DNA from: Hebobacterum sp964559435
GTDB taxonomy: Bacteria > Armatimonadota > Hebobacteria > Hebobacterales > Hebobacteraceae
Assembly: GCA_964559435.1 (NCBI GenBank)
Contig: CAZLHI010000010.1
Coordinates: 1-64,000, forward strand
DNA: 64,000 bases
Direction of reading: 5' to 3'
In this document: positions 57,094-64,000 of the stretch, piece after piece
Layout of the letters: each line of letters opens with the position of its first letter
Position numbering within the stretch: position 1 is the first letter of the stretch
The notes under the pieces: model-generated
Told to the model about the DNA's origin: nothing
What the model saw: the letters and a program-made list of their open reading frames with translations, nothing else
Database searches by the model: none
Program-made: the position numbers and the translations under genes

Positions 57094-59646
57094 ATGAGGG
57101 CAGTCAGGACGGGACGGGCGGCTCCTGTCATCCTTGCGCTGATGTTCCTGCTCAGTTGCAGCTCCGCCTGGAGCGCGGTGACGGGAGTTGTTTCAGGAAT
57201 CGTCATTGACGCGGAAACGGGGGTTCAGCTCTCGGGTGCCAACGTCACCCTGGAGGAAGCTCAGCTGAGCACGGTAACCGGTGCGGACGGCCGATTCGTC
57301 ATTACCAATGTGCCGCCCGGCAGCCATACACTGAAAGTAAGCCTTATCGGTTACACCGAAGCCCGCGTCGTCCACTTGGAGGTCGTTCAAGGCCAAGTTA
57401 CCTCTATCCAAGTGGAGCTGGAGCCGACCGTGGTGCAGGCCATCGGTGCGGAGGCAACGATCACCGCGCCCCGGGTGGCGTTGCGGCAGGATGTGACGGC
57501 AAGCGTCTATGTGGTGACCGACGAGGACGAGGACATGACCTTGTCCCAGCCCAACGACCGCTACCAATACCCGGGCCTGGTCTTCCCCCAGCCGGGCGTA
57601 GTCCCAGACGCCACGTTCTATCCCCACATTCGGGGAGCGCGCTCAAATCAGGTGGGCTATTTCCTGGACGGCATCCCCATAACCGAGCCCAACGCCAACG
57701 TCTTCGCGACCAACATCACCTCCATCGGACTCGATCGGCTGGAGTTGTTCACGGGCGGCTACCCGGCCGAGTATGGCGGCTGGGTTGGAGGAGTCGTCAA
57801 CCAGGTTGTCAAGCGGGGGGACCAGATGGAGGGGAACTTCGCGGAGGTGGGCGCGGGAACGCCCTACGGGTACGCCGGGCTGCTGCTGGAGACGGGCACG
57901 GTCGAGAAGCGGTTCAACTACTACTATGGGCAGTATAACTGGAAGAGCGAGTTCCCTGAGAACCTGTTCACAAGCGAAGCGCCGCATGTGGGGGATCACA
58001 TCGCCAAAGTGGTCTATGACGCAGGTGAGCGCGATGATGTGACCCTCCTTGCCGCCCGCGGCAACGCGAAGTATCTGTTCCCGTGGGAGAGGATGTTCAC
58101 ATTTGACCCGGAGAACTCCGAGTGGGTACCGACAGGGCCGGACGACGACTATGGGCGGCAGGGCCACGACATCGTGGCCCTCACGCTGAACCACACGGTC
58201 AGCCCTCGTTCTTTCTGGACTCTGCGATACTCGTGGCTCGACCACTTCCTGCAGCTGGAGCTGGGCGATCCCGAGAACCTCTTCTGGCAGCACCGGGACG
58301 AGCAGATGTCCACCGGCCAGTTCGACTATGAGGCCCAGCTTGGCGACCATCGCGTACGCGCGGGGGCGTGGCTGATAGACAGCGACAACAGCTCCACCTA
58401 CAGCGTCTCTCTGCTCCCGAGCGGGTTCGTCTCCGAAAACGACACGGGGAACACACAGGCCTACGTCCAAGACACGTGGGGCCTCAAGGATCGCCTTGTC
58501 CTCACGCTGGGCGGCCGCTACGACGAGATGAGATACGACCGGCCGGCGGCCGGCGAGCTGAAGCTCGACGAGACCAGCGGCCGCGCCGGACTGACCTACC
58601 TCCTGTCGGGCGAGCTGATGCTGCGGAGCTCCTACGGGCAATACGTGCACTTCCCGCGGGCCAACCTCATCGCCTACGAGTTCACAGGGGCGGACTTCGG
58701 CTGGTACGATCTGCTGGCGCCGGACTTCCCGGCGAAGCCGCAGCTCGACCGTTGCTGGGACGTGGGCCTGGAATGGAAGATGGACGATCGGAGTCTGGTA
58801 ACCGCCACCTGGTTCGAGCGCGACAGCGACCAGATGACCCAGCGCTGGCAGGGCGTGCTCCACGATGAGAGCGGCGCGTGGGTCCTCGACGACGAAGGCA
58901 ATCCGATCCTCTCCGACGCGCTGGAGGACTTCGATCCATTGGCTCCGGTCTGGTTCGCGGGCAACGGCACGGGCCTGAGCCGGGGACTCGAGTCCAAGCT
59001 GGACCGAAAGATGGCCGACCACTTGAGAGGCTGGCTCTCCTACACCTACCTGGACGCACAGGCGACCAGCCCCCGGGACAACGTCTATCCCTACGGGTAC
59101 GGCTTCCTGGACCGCACCGATCCAGACGGCCTGGCGCAGACGTACCGGGTGGAGTGGAGTCAGAAGCACACCGCCACACTGGCCCTCCAATACGACATCG
59201 GCAAGTTCACCGTCAAGCCGTGGGTGACCTACGGAAGCGGGTTCCCATACGGCCAGAGCGGCCTGGATGCCGGTGGCAGCGACCCCGCTCATATCCCGAA
59301 CCCGGACTACGATCCGAGCGACCCCGCCAGCTCAGAGGAACTTGAGAGCCCGGAGAACTACCTCGACCCGGACGACCCGTCACAGGGGTTCATAACGGCG
59401 GACTCCCTTGAGACCGGGAGCAATCTGGCCGTGAGCCTGAACATGTGCTATACGATAGGCCCCGGGAGGGACGCCTATCTTGAGATCTACAACCTCTTCG
59501 ACCGGGAGGATATCACGAGCTACGTCATCTACCATCCGCAGACGGCGGCAGTAATCGGACAGATCGAGGGCGACCAGGTGTTCTATGTGCCCTTCTCCCG
59601 GACGCCGCCGCGCTTTTTCGCCTTCGGCATCCGGCAGGAGTTCTGA
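57094..59646 (+). CDS. TonB-dependent receptor with N-terminal carboxypeptidase-regulatory-like domain
   Basis: 850 residues from ATG 57094 (GGGAG eight bases upstream; GTG 57085 is possible). The signal peptide ends near S-A-W-S-A (residue 29). Residues about 30-115 form a CarboxypepD_reg-like beta domain (GVVSGIVIDAETGVQLSGANV, TNVPPGSHTLKV). A plug domain (VYVVTDEDEDMTLSQPNDRY, PHIRGARSNQVGYFLDGI, SIGLDRLELFTGGYPAEYGG) and a beta-barrel follow. It ends in FAFGIRQEF, a terminal Phe typical of outer-membrane proteins. The ligand is unknown; placement after exbB-exbD-tonB indicates a dedicated uptake system. Confidence 0.93.
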   Translation: MRAVRTGRAAPVILALMFLLSCSSAWSAVTGVVSGIVIDAETGVQLSGANVTLEEAQLSTVTGADGRFVITNVPPGSHTLKVSLIGYTEARVVHLEVVQGQVTSIQVELEPTVVQAIGAEATITAPRVALRQDVTASVYVVTDEDEDMTLSQPNDRYQYPGLVFPQPGVVPDATFYPHIRGARSNQVGYFLDGIPITEPNANVFATNITSIGLDRLELFTGGYPAEYGGWVGGVVNQVVKRGDQMEGNFAEVGAGTPYGYAGLLLETGTVEKRFNYYYGQYNWKSEFPENLFTSEAPHVGDHIAKVVYDAGERDDVTLLAARGNAKYLFPWERMFTFDPENSEWVPTGPDDDYGRQGHDIVALTLNHTVSPRSFWTLRYSWLDHFLQLELGDPENLFWQHRDEQMSTGQFDYEAQLGDHRVRAGAWLIDSDNSSTYSVSLLPSGFVSENDTGNTQAYVQDTWGLKDRLVLTLGGRYDEMRYDRPAAGELKLDETSGRAGLTYLLSGELMLRSSYGQYVHFPRANLIAYEFTGADFGWYDLLAPDFPAKPQLDRCWDVGLEWKMDDRSLVTATWFERDSDQMTQRWQGVLHDESGAWVLDDEGNPILSDALEDFDPLAPVWFAGNGTGLSRGLESKLDRKMADHLRGWLSYTYLDAQATSPRDNVYPYGYGFLDRTDPDGLAQTYRVEWSQKHTATLALQYDIGKFTVKPWVTYGSGFPYGQSGLDAGGSDPAHIPNPDYDPSDPASSEELESPENYLDPDDPSQGFITADSLETGSNLAVSLNMCYTIGPGRDAYLEIYNLFDREDITSYVIYHPQTAAVIGQIEGDQVFYVPFSRTPPRFFAFGIRQEF

Positions 59647-59691
59647 GAGCGACCACACAGACCCGACACAGCGGGTCCAGGCCAGAAGCAA

Positions 59692-59727
59692 GGGGGCCCC
59701 GGAGCTCCGGGGCCCCCTTTGATTTCC
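59692..59727. terminator. Strong bidirectional-type hairpin terminator
   Basis: A perfect 26-bp palindrome at 59692-59717 (GGGGGCCCCGGAGCTCCGGGGCCCCC) followed on the plus strand by TTTGATTT. It lies 45 bases after the receptor stop. On the minus strand it also follows the convergent gene ending at 59756, with CTTGCTTC as a weaker tail. Confidence 0.9.
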
Positions 59728-59755
59728 ATGAGACTTGTTAGTACCCCCGAGGTTG

Positions 59756-60991
59756 TTACGGTGCCCGGCCCGGCCGCCTTCTCGGCGGGCGTCCTTTCGG
59801 GGCCGTCTGCGCGGGGACAGTCGTCCCTCCTTCGCTCTCCTTCACCGCGAACGAGGGCCTTCTCTTCACAGGCCGGATGGAGCCGTCCACATACAGAACC
59901 AGGTTCCCATCGGAATGCAGCGCCGGCTCCGGCCAACTCTCGCCGGTGTCCGATGGGGTGTCGGTGTGGAGAGTCGACTCGAAGAGCAGGGGCGTGAAGG
60001 ACGGGTTCGCGATCTGCGAGCGCTTCTTGCCCGCCAGGTTGCGGTTCATCGCGTAGGTGATGCCGGCGGCGAGGTCGGCCGGGCAATGCAACACTGTGTC
60101 CTCCGGTGCAAAGGGACGTATCAGCTCCACCCAGCGGCTCGGGTCAGGCAGAAGATCGTCGGAGGCGGCAACATACATCTGGAAGACGGTGCTGAGCTGC
60201 CGCAACTGCGCCTGACAGGTGGACTTGTAGGTGCTGTCCATCGCCTTTCGGAGAGGATCAGCGCTCATTGGATCAAGGGTAACTATCGGCCGCGATAGGT
60301 CCACCACCCAACCGGGGCCAAGCCGAGTGGCTCGAAGCACAACGCTGACCGGCACGTCGCAAGCGAGGGTAACCCGTGCCCGGCCCCTCTCGATATCGGC
60401 CTGCAGTACGTGGTATTTCTTCGCCTGCGGCGCCAGGAGCGCCTGGAGGGTGGGCAGGCTGGAGCTTGGTGAGCGAATCGGCCTCCGGGCCGACGCGCCC
60501 TTAATGTCGGCGGCTACTGCGTCAAGGAACAACTGCGCGGCGGCGCGGGCATTGAGTTCGTCAGAGGCAGACAGATCGACGAGCCAGCGATCTTGTTCCT
60601 TGACGAGGATCAGCTCCTGGGTGATCCTGACGGTCTCGGTGACCTGTACCAATGCCTGATCCGGGGTCACCAACATCTCGCCGGTCTGGAGCTGCTGCTC
60701 GGAACCGACCAGGGCCTTCAGCAGGGACTGGGCCGAGGGCGGCCGTGAGGACGGCCGCGAGCGCAGGCTCTTCTCCCACTCAACGGCCGTGATCTCGGCC
60801 CGAGACTTCGAGGAGAGAAGGTTCCACGCTGTCGTCATATCGGCCTTGACGAGTGCGCTCGAGTAGGTGAGAGCGGCCGCCGCGATGGCGGGCGGCACTT
60901 CATCGCCGCGCACGAGCGCCCCAGGCGCGGGGATGGCCGCGGCCGTCGCCAGGATGGCCGCGAGTATCAGCGCGGGAGCAAATCTTGTCAT
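59756..60991 (-). CDS. Secreted protein with a pseudopilin-like C-terminal segment
   Basis: 411 residues from ATG 60991, with AGGAGGTG upstream; the frame is open further upstream without support. A signal peptide ends at about residue 21 (A-A-A-I). Residues 30-230 look like two repeats of an NTF2-like or lumenal sensor fold (VTETVRITQELILVKEQDRWLVDL; VTLACDVPVSVVLRATRL). The C-terminal 140 residues, with CQAQLRQLSTVFQMYV, ITYAMNRNLAG and HSDGNLVLYVDGS, resemble the C-terminal part of pseudopilin-type (DUF1559/H-x9-DG) secreted proteins of Armatimonadota and Planctomycetota. The tail is Arg/Pro-rich. Role unknown. Confidence 0.6.
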   Translation of the reverse strand: MTRFAPALILAAILATAAAIPAPGALVRGDEVPPAIAAAALTYSSALVKADMTTAWNLLSSKSRAEITAVEWEKSLRSRPSSRPPSAQSLLKALVGSEQQLQTGEMLVTPDQALVQVTETVRITQELILVKEQDRWLVDLSASDELNARAAAQLFLDAVAADIKGASARRPIRSPSSSLPTLQALLAPQAKKYHVLQADIERGRARVTLACDVPVSVVLRATRLGPGWVVDLSRPIVTLDPMSADPLRKAMDSTYKSTCQAQLRQLSTVFQMYVAASDDLLPDPSRWVELIRPFAPEDTVLHCPADLAAGITYAMNRNLAGKKRSQIANPSFTPLLFESTLHTDTPSDTGESWPEPALHSDGNLVLYVDGSIRPVKRRPSFAVKESEGGTTVPAQTAPKGRPPRRRPGRAP

Positions 60992-61076
60992 CTTTGCACC
61001 TCCTGCAGTTTGCACACAAAGCTCAGGGCGGTGACGCCCAGGGTTTCCACGGTGGCGGCCTCCGAGCGGCCACTGT

Positions 61077-61859
61077 TCACTCTCGAGCCGCAAGCGCCTG
61101 CCGCGCGGCCGCCTGCTCGGCTTGCTTCTTGCTCTTGCCGCTGCCGGACCCAAGCACCTGCCGCCCAATGCGGACCTCGGCAACGAATGTGCGGTCGTGG
61201 TCGGGTCCGCTCTGAGCCACGACGCGATAAGCCGGCGGGGTGCGATGAAGCTCCTGGATCTTCTCCTGCAGCAGCGTCTTGTAGTCAGGCTCGTATTCGC
61301 GCCGCTCAATCGCGTCCAGCCAGCTGCCCAGCAGCCGCAGGATCATATCCCGCGCCGTTCGATACCCGCGGTCAAGGTAGACAGCCGCGAATATCGCCTC
61401 CATCGCGTCCGCCACGATAGAGTGGCGGTTGCGCCCGCCCGTCTGCTCCTCGCCTTTGGCCAGCACCAGGTATCGGCCGAGGTCCAGGTCCCGGCCGACG
61501 GCAGCCAACACCGGCTCGGAAACGGCGATCGCTTTCAGCTTCGTGAGCTCGCCCTCCGCGAGCCCCGGATGACTCCGATAGAGATGCTCCGTCAGTACCA
61601 AGTCCAACACCGCGTCGCCCAGGAACTCGAACCGCTCGTTCGACACCAAACCGAGCTCCTGCTCGGCCGATTTATGGGTCAGAGCCTGGCGAAGCATACC
61701 CGGACGTCGAGGCTCGATGCCCAGCGCGGCAGCAAGGGCCTCAACATCCCCCGGTGTTGGCTTGCGCCGCCGGTCTCGCTTGGCGGCTTTCTGTGAAGCG
61801 GCGCGCTGACCTCTCTTGCGGCTTCGCTTCTTAGCCACGAGCGTCTTGGTCCCGTTCAC
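61077..61859 (-). CDS. rnc: Ribonuclease III
   Basis: About 260 residues (start GTG 61859 or GTG 61838; both overlap the aspS stop). A basic N-terminal tail of about 35 residues (KKRSRKRGQRAASQKAAKRDRR) precedes the catalytic domain. It has the RNase III signature NERFEFLGDAVLDLVLTEHL with the metal-binding Glu/Asp residues, and ADAMEAIFAAVYLDRGY, the second acidic cluster. The C-terminal dsRNA-binding domain reads TLLQEKIQELHRTPPAYRVV, then GSGSGKSKKQAEQAAARQAL. It processes rRNA precursors and mRNAs. Located with aspS and hisS. Confidence 0.95.
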   Translation of the reverse strand: MNGTKTLVAKKRSRKRGQRAASQKAAKRDRRRKPTPGDVEALAAALGIEPRRPGMLRQALTHKSAEQELGLVSNERFEFLGDAVLDLVLTEHLYRSHPGLAEGELTKLKAIAVSEPVLAAVGRDLDLGRYLVLAKGEEQTGGRNRHSIVADAMEAIFAAVYLDRGYRTARDMILRLLGSWLDAIERREYEPDYKTLLQEKIQELHRTPPAYRVVAQSGPDHDRTFVAEVRIGRQVLGSGSGKSKKQAEQAAARQALAARE

Positions 61860-63621
61860 GGTCGTCGGGTAGCGCGACCGAAATGTGCAGCTCCCGAAGC
61901 GACTCTGGCGGCACTCCGGCCGGCGCGCCGGTCAATGGATCGACGCCGGCGGCAGTCTTGGGGAACGCGATGACGTCACGAATGCTCTCTTCCCCCGAGG
62001 CCATGGCCACCATTCGATCGAAGCCGAACGCGATTCCACCGTGCGGGGGCGCGCCGTACTGAAATGCCTCGAGCAGGAAGCCGAACCGGCGCTCCGCCTC
62101 CGGCGGCGGCATTTCGATGAGCGCCAGGACCTTCTCCTGGAGCTGCCGCTGGTGGATTCGGATGCTGCCGGAGGCGATCTCCGCGCCGTTCAGCACCAAG
62201 TCGTACGCCTGGGCGCGAACGCGCAGTGGCTCGCTGTCAAGCAGCCCCACGTCCTCGGCTCTCGGTGATGTAAATGGGTGGTGCACGGGCTCGACTTGCT
62301 TCTCGTCCTCATTGTACACGAGCAGCGGGAAGTCGATTATGCGCAGCCCACACCACGCCGAGTCCTCGATCAGGTTGAAGCGCCGTCCCAGGTCGAGGCG
62401 CAACCGGCCCAGCACCTCACAGGCCAGAGGGAACTTGTCTGCTATCAGCAGCAAGAGGTCGCCAGCCTGAGCCTCCGTCGCCGCTCTCAGGTTATTCCGC
62501 TCGTCATCGGAGAGGAACTTCACGATCGGCGACTTGAGCTGGTCCGGCAGCACCTGAACCCAGGCAAGCCCTTTGGCGCCGTATTGCTTGGCAATCGGTT
62601 CGAGCTCGTCTATCTCTCGGCGGGAGAGCGAATGGCCGCGGGGAAGGCGAAGCCCGCGCACGGTTCCGCCCTCGGCGAGCACTCCTGCGAAGGAGCGGAA
62701 CTCGGTGTTCGCAAACACCGAATCCAGCTTGACCAGCCTCAACTCGAAGCGCGCGTCAGGTCTGTCCGACCCGTATGTGTCCATCGCCTCCTGGTAGGTC
62801 AGGGTCGGGAAGGGGCCGGGCACCTCAATACCGACGGCTCCAAACACGTGTCGCGTCAACTCGTCACCGAGGTCCAGCACGTCTGTCTGCTCGACGAACG
62901 ACATCTCGATATCGATCTGAGTGAACTCCGGCTGCCGGTCGGCGCGGAGGTCTTCGTCCCGCAGGCATCGCGCGAGCTGGTAGTAGCGCTCGATGCCGGA
63001 CACCATCAGCAGTTGCTTGAGGAGCTGTGGCGACTGCGGCAGTGCGTAGAAAGCCCCCGGCTGAGTCCGGGCCGGAACAATGTAGTCGCGGGCCCCCTCG
63101 GGCGTCGAGCGGATGAGGAGCGGCGTCTCCACCTCGATGAAGCGCCGCCGGTCGAGGAATTCCCTCGTCGCCTTGGCCATCGCGTGCCGGCGACAAAGAT
63201 TCTCCAGCATGCGCCGCGAGCGAAGGTCCAGATACCGGTACTTGAGCCGCAGGCTCTCGTCGGCCCGCGAGGACTCCCCGATTTCGAAGGGAGGCGTCCT
63301 CGCAGGGTTAAGGATCTCCAGGCTCGTCGCTCGCACCTCGACTTCGCCGGTTGGGAGGTCCGGATTGACGGAGGTGGCCGGCCGCGGCGTGACCTCACCG
63401 GTGACGGCCACGACATACTCTGCCCGCAGCTTTCTGGCTTCGGCGTGTGCATCCAGGGCCTGCGCCGGATCGAAGACCACCTGGGCCACCCCCTCACGGT
63501 CTCGCAGATCCACGAAGATCAGGCCGCCGTGGTCGCGGGTTGACGCAACCCAGCCAGCGAGGGTAACCGTTTCCGTGATGTGGTCCCGGCGCAGCGCGCC
63601 GCAGGCGAGAGTGCGTTTCAT
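61831..63621 (-). CDS. aspS: Aspartyl-tRNA synthetase
   Basis: 596 residues, typical of bacterial AspRS. The N-terminal OB-fold anticodon-binding domain (VTLAGWVASTRDHGGLIFVDLRD) leads into the class II core: motif 2 RCLRDEDLRADRQPEFTQID, with TPEGARDYIVP and LPQSPQLLKQLLMVSGIERYY (motif 1 and flipping-loop regions). The bacterial GAD insertion spans about 290-420. Motif 3 is GGIAFGFDRMVAMASG. It lies downstream of hisS with its start overlapping the hisS stop by four bases, so the pair is translationally coupled. Confidence 0.97.
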   Translation of the reverse strand: MKRTLACGALRRDHITETVTLAGWVASTRDHGGLIFVDLRDREGVAQVVFDPAQALDAHAEARKLRAEYVVAVTGEVTPRPATSVNPDLPTGEVEVRATSLEILNPARTPPFEIGESSRADESLRLKYRYLDLRSRRMLENLCRRHAMAKATREFLDRRRFIEVETPLLIRSTPEGARDYIVPARTQPGAFYALPQSPQLLKQLLMVSGIERYYQLARCLRDEDLRADRQPEFTQIDIEMSFVEQTDVLDLGDELTRHVFGAVGIEVPGPFPTLTYQEAMDTYGSDRPDARFELRLVKLDSVFANTEFRSFAGVLAEGGTVRGLRLPRGHSLSRREIDELEPIAKQYGAKGLAWVQVLPDQLKSPIVKFLSDDERNNLRAATEAQAGDLLLLIADKFPLACEVLGRLRLDLGRRFNLIEDSAWCGLRIIDFPLLVYNEDEKQVEPVHHPFTSPRAEDVGLLDSEPLRVRAQAYDLVLNGAEIASGSIRIHQRQLQEKVLALIEMPPPEAERRFGFLLEAFQYGAPPHGGIAFGFDRMVAMASGEESIRDVIAFPKTAAGVDPLTGAPAGVPPESLRELHISVALPDDRERDQDARG

Positions 63622-64000
63622 TTCCGGCCCCGGCCCCTGCCGGGTCCGGCAGGTTGCTGGTTGACCCCTTGGTTCCTCCTGATCCGCTCTGCCACGTGGC
63701 CAGCAGGCACGCTCTCCTGCTCCCCGCTGGCCATGTCACGCAGTGTCACGGTTCCGGCCGCCATCTCCTCCTCGCCAAGCAGGGCCGCCACCCGCGCTCC
63801 CAGCCGGTTGGCCTCCTTCATCTGCGCTCGGAGACTGCGCCCGGTGTAGTCGATCTCCGCCGAAAGACCGGCCCGCCGCAGATCAAGCGCGAGCCTGAAG
63901 GCAGTAGGGCGCGCCTCCTCGGAAGCGGCCGCGACGTAGACATCCGGCCCGGGCGAGGTGCCCTCCTCCCCGAGGACGAGTAGAAGCCGCTCCAGCCCCG
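63618..64000 (-). CDS. hisS: Histidyl-tRNA synthetase, C-terminal part (cut by window edge)
   Basis: The visible 127 residues run off the right edge. They begin GLERLLLVLGEE, a conserved HisRS stretch, followed by DVYVAAASEEARPTAFRLALDLRRAG, which opens the anticodon-binding domain. SLRSQMKEANRLGARVAALLGEEE and VTLRDMASGEQESV complete it. The tail is unusually basic (GPGRGRGRK). Next to aspS, a common gene order. Confidence 0.9.
   Translation of the reverse strand, partial: GLERLLLVLGEEGTSPGPDVYVAAASEEARPTAFRLALDLRRAGLSAEIDYTGRSLRAQMKEANRLGARVAALLGEEEMAAGTVTLRDMASGEQESVPAGHVAERIRRNQGVNQQPAGPGRGRGRK

Noticed and set aside
1..64000. CRISPR arrays or a replication origin with clustered DnaA boxes
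   Set aside because: No regularly spaced repeats and no cluster of TTATCCACA-like boxes were seen by reading, although parS and parAB suggest an origin nearby.

Overview
The window is a GC-rich bacterial chromosome segment. It encodes a diderm envelope: an ExbB-ExbD-TonB set with a TonB-dependent receptor, an outer-membrane-like barrel, and a secreted beta-propeller protein with three S-layer homology (SLH) domains. SLH domains together with TonB machinery, plus a secreted protein whose C-terminus looks like the pseudopilin-type tails common in Armatimonadota and Planctomycetota, suggest an uncultured lineage near Armatimonadota. That placement is inference only. parA, parB, a parS site and rsmG (17.9-21.6 kb) suggest the region lies close to the replication origin.

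Left end (1-2 kb): the 3' end of a tRNA-Gln-like gene is followed by an intact tRNA-Glu(CTC). A 1.8 kb insert sits at the 3' end of tRNA-Glu. It is bounded by an exact 19-bp direct repeat of the tRNA end and has an exact 11-bp inverted repeat just inside. Its only convincing gene encodes a two-transmembrane SLATT-like module fused to a DUF925-type nucleotidyltransferase. I regard this as a candidate single-gene, cyclic-nucleotide-style defence cassette and the best lead in the window.

2-29 kb: a sulfatase-like lipid- or envelope-associated hydrolase; two orphan small proteins; the SLH/beta-propeller protein; a xylose-isomerase-like TIM-barrel protein; a large secreted unknown; a six-gene operon (two winged-helix regulators, two paralogous membrane proteins, NatAB-like ABC exporter) with a strong promoter and a dyad operator; a PfkB kinase with a DUF4832 protein; rsmG; a possible ADP-ribosyltransferase-like protein; parAB; an S9 peptidase; a GH5-like secreted protein; an ABC-class ATPase; and SixA.

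29-47 kb: an unusual cluster. ATP sulfurylase (sat) and APS kinase (cysC) make PAPS, but no sulfite-reduction genes and no recognisable sulfotransferase are present. Interleaved are five type I phosphodiesterase/AlkP-superfamily proteins, two sulfatase-like proteins lacking the Cys/Ser nucleophile, a DUF2061 protein, an Oxa1/EMC3-like membrane protein and two ribbon-helix-helix small proteins. Seven otherwise unrelated proteins here and at 2.4-3.8 kb end in the same short C-terminal motif, L-x-x-L-G-Y-[LIV], which looks like a shared docking or sorting tail.

47-64 kb: a redox/metalloid-looking cluster (three DGC-like cysteine proteins, an aquaglyceroporin, an outer-membrane-like protein, a divergent MerR-thioredoxin regulator), a probably inactive ADP-ribosylglycohydrolase homologue, an EF-Tu-domain-II-like small protein, exbB-exbD-tonB-receptor, then rnc, aspS and the 3' part of hisS.
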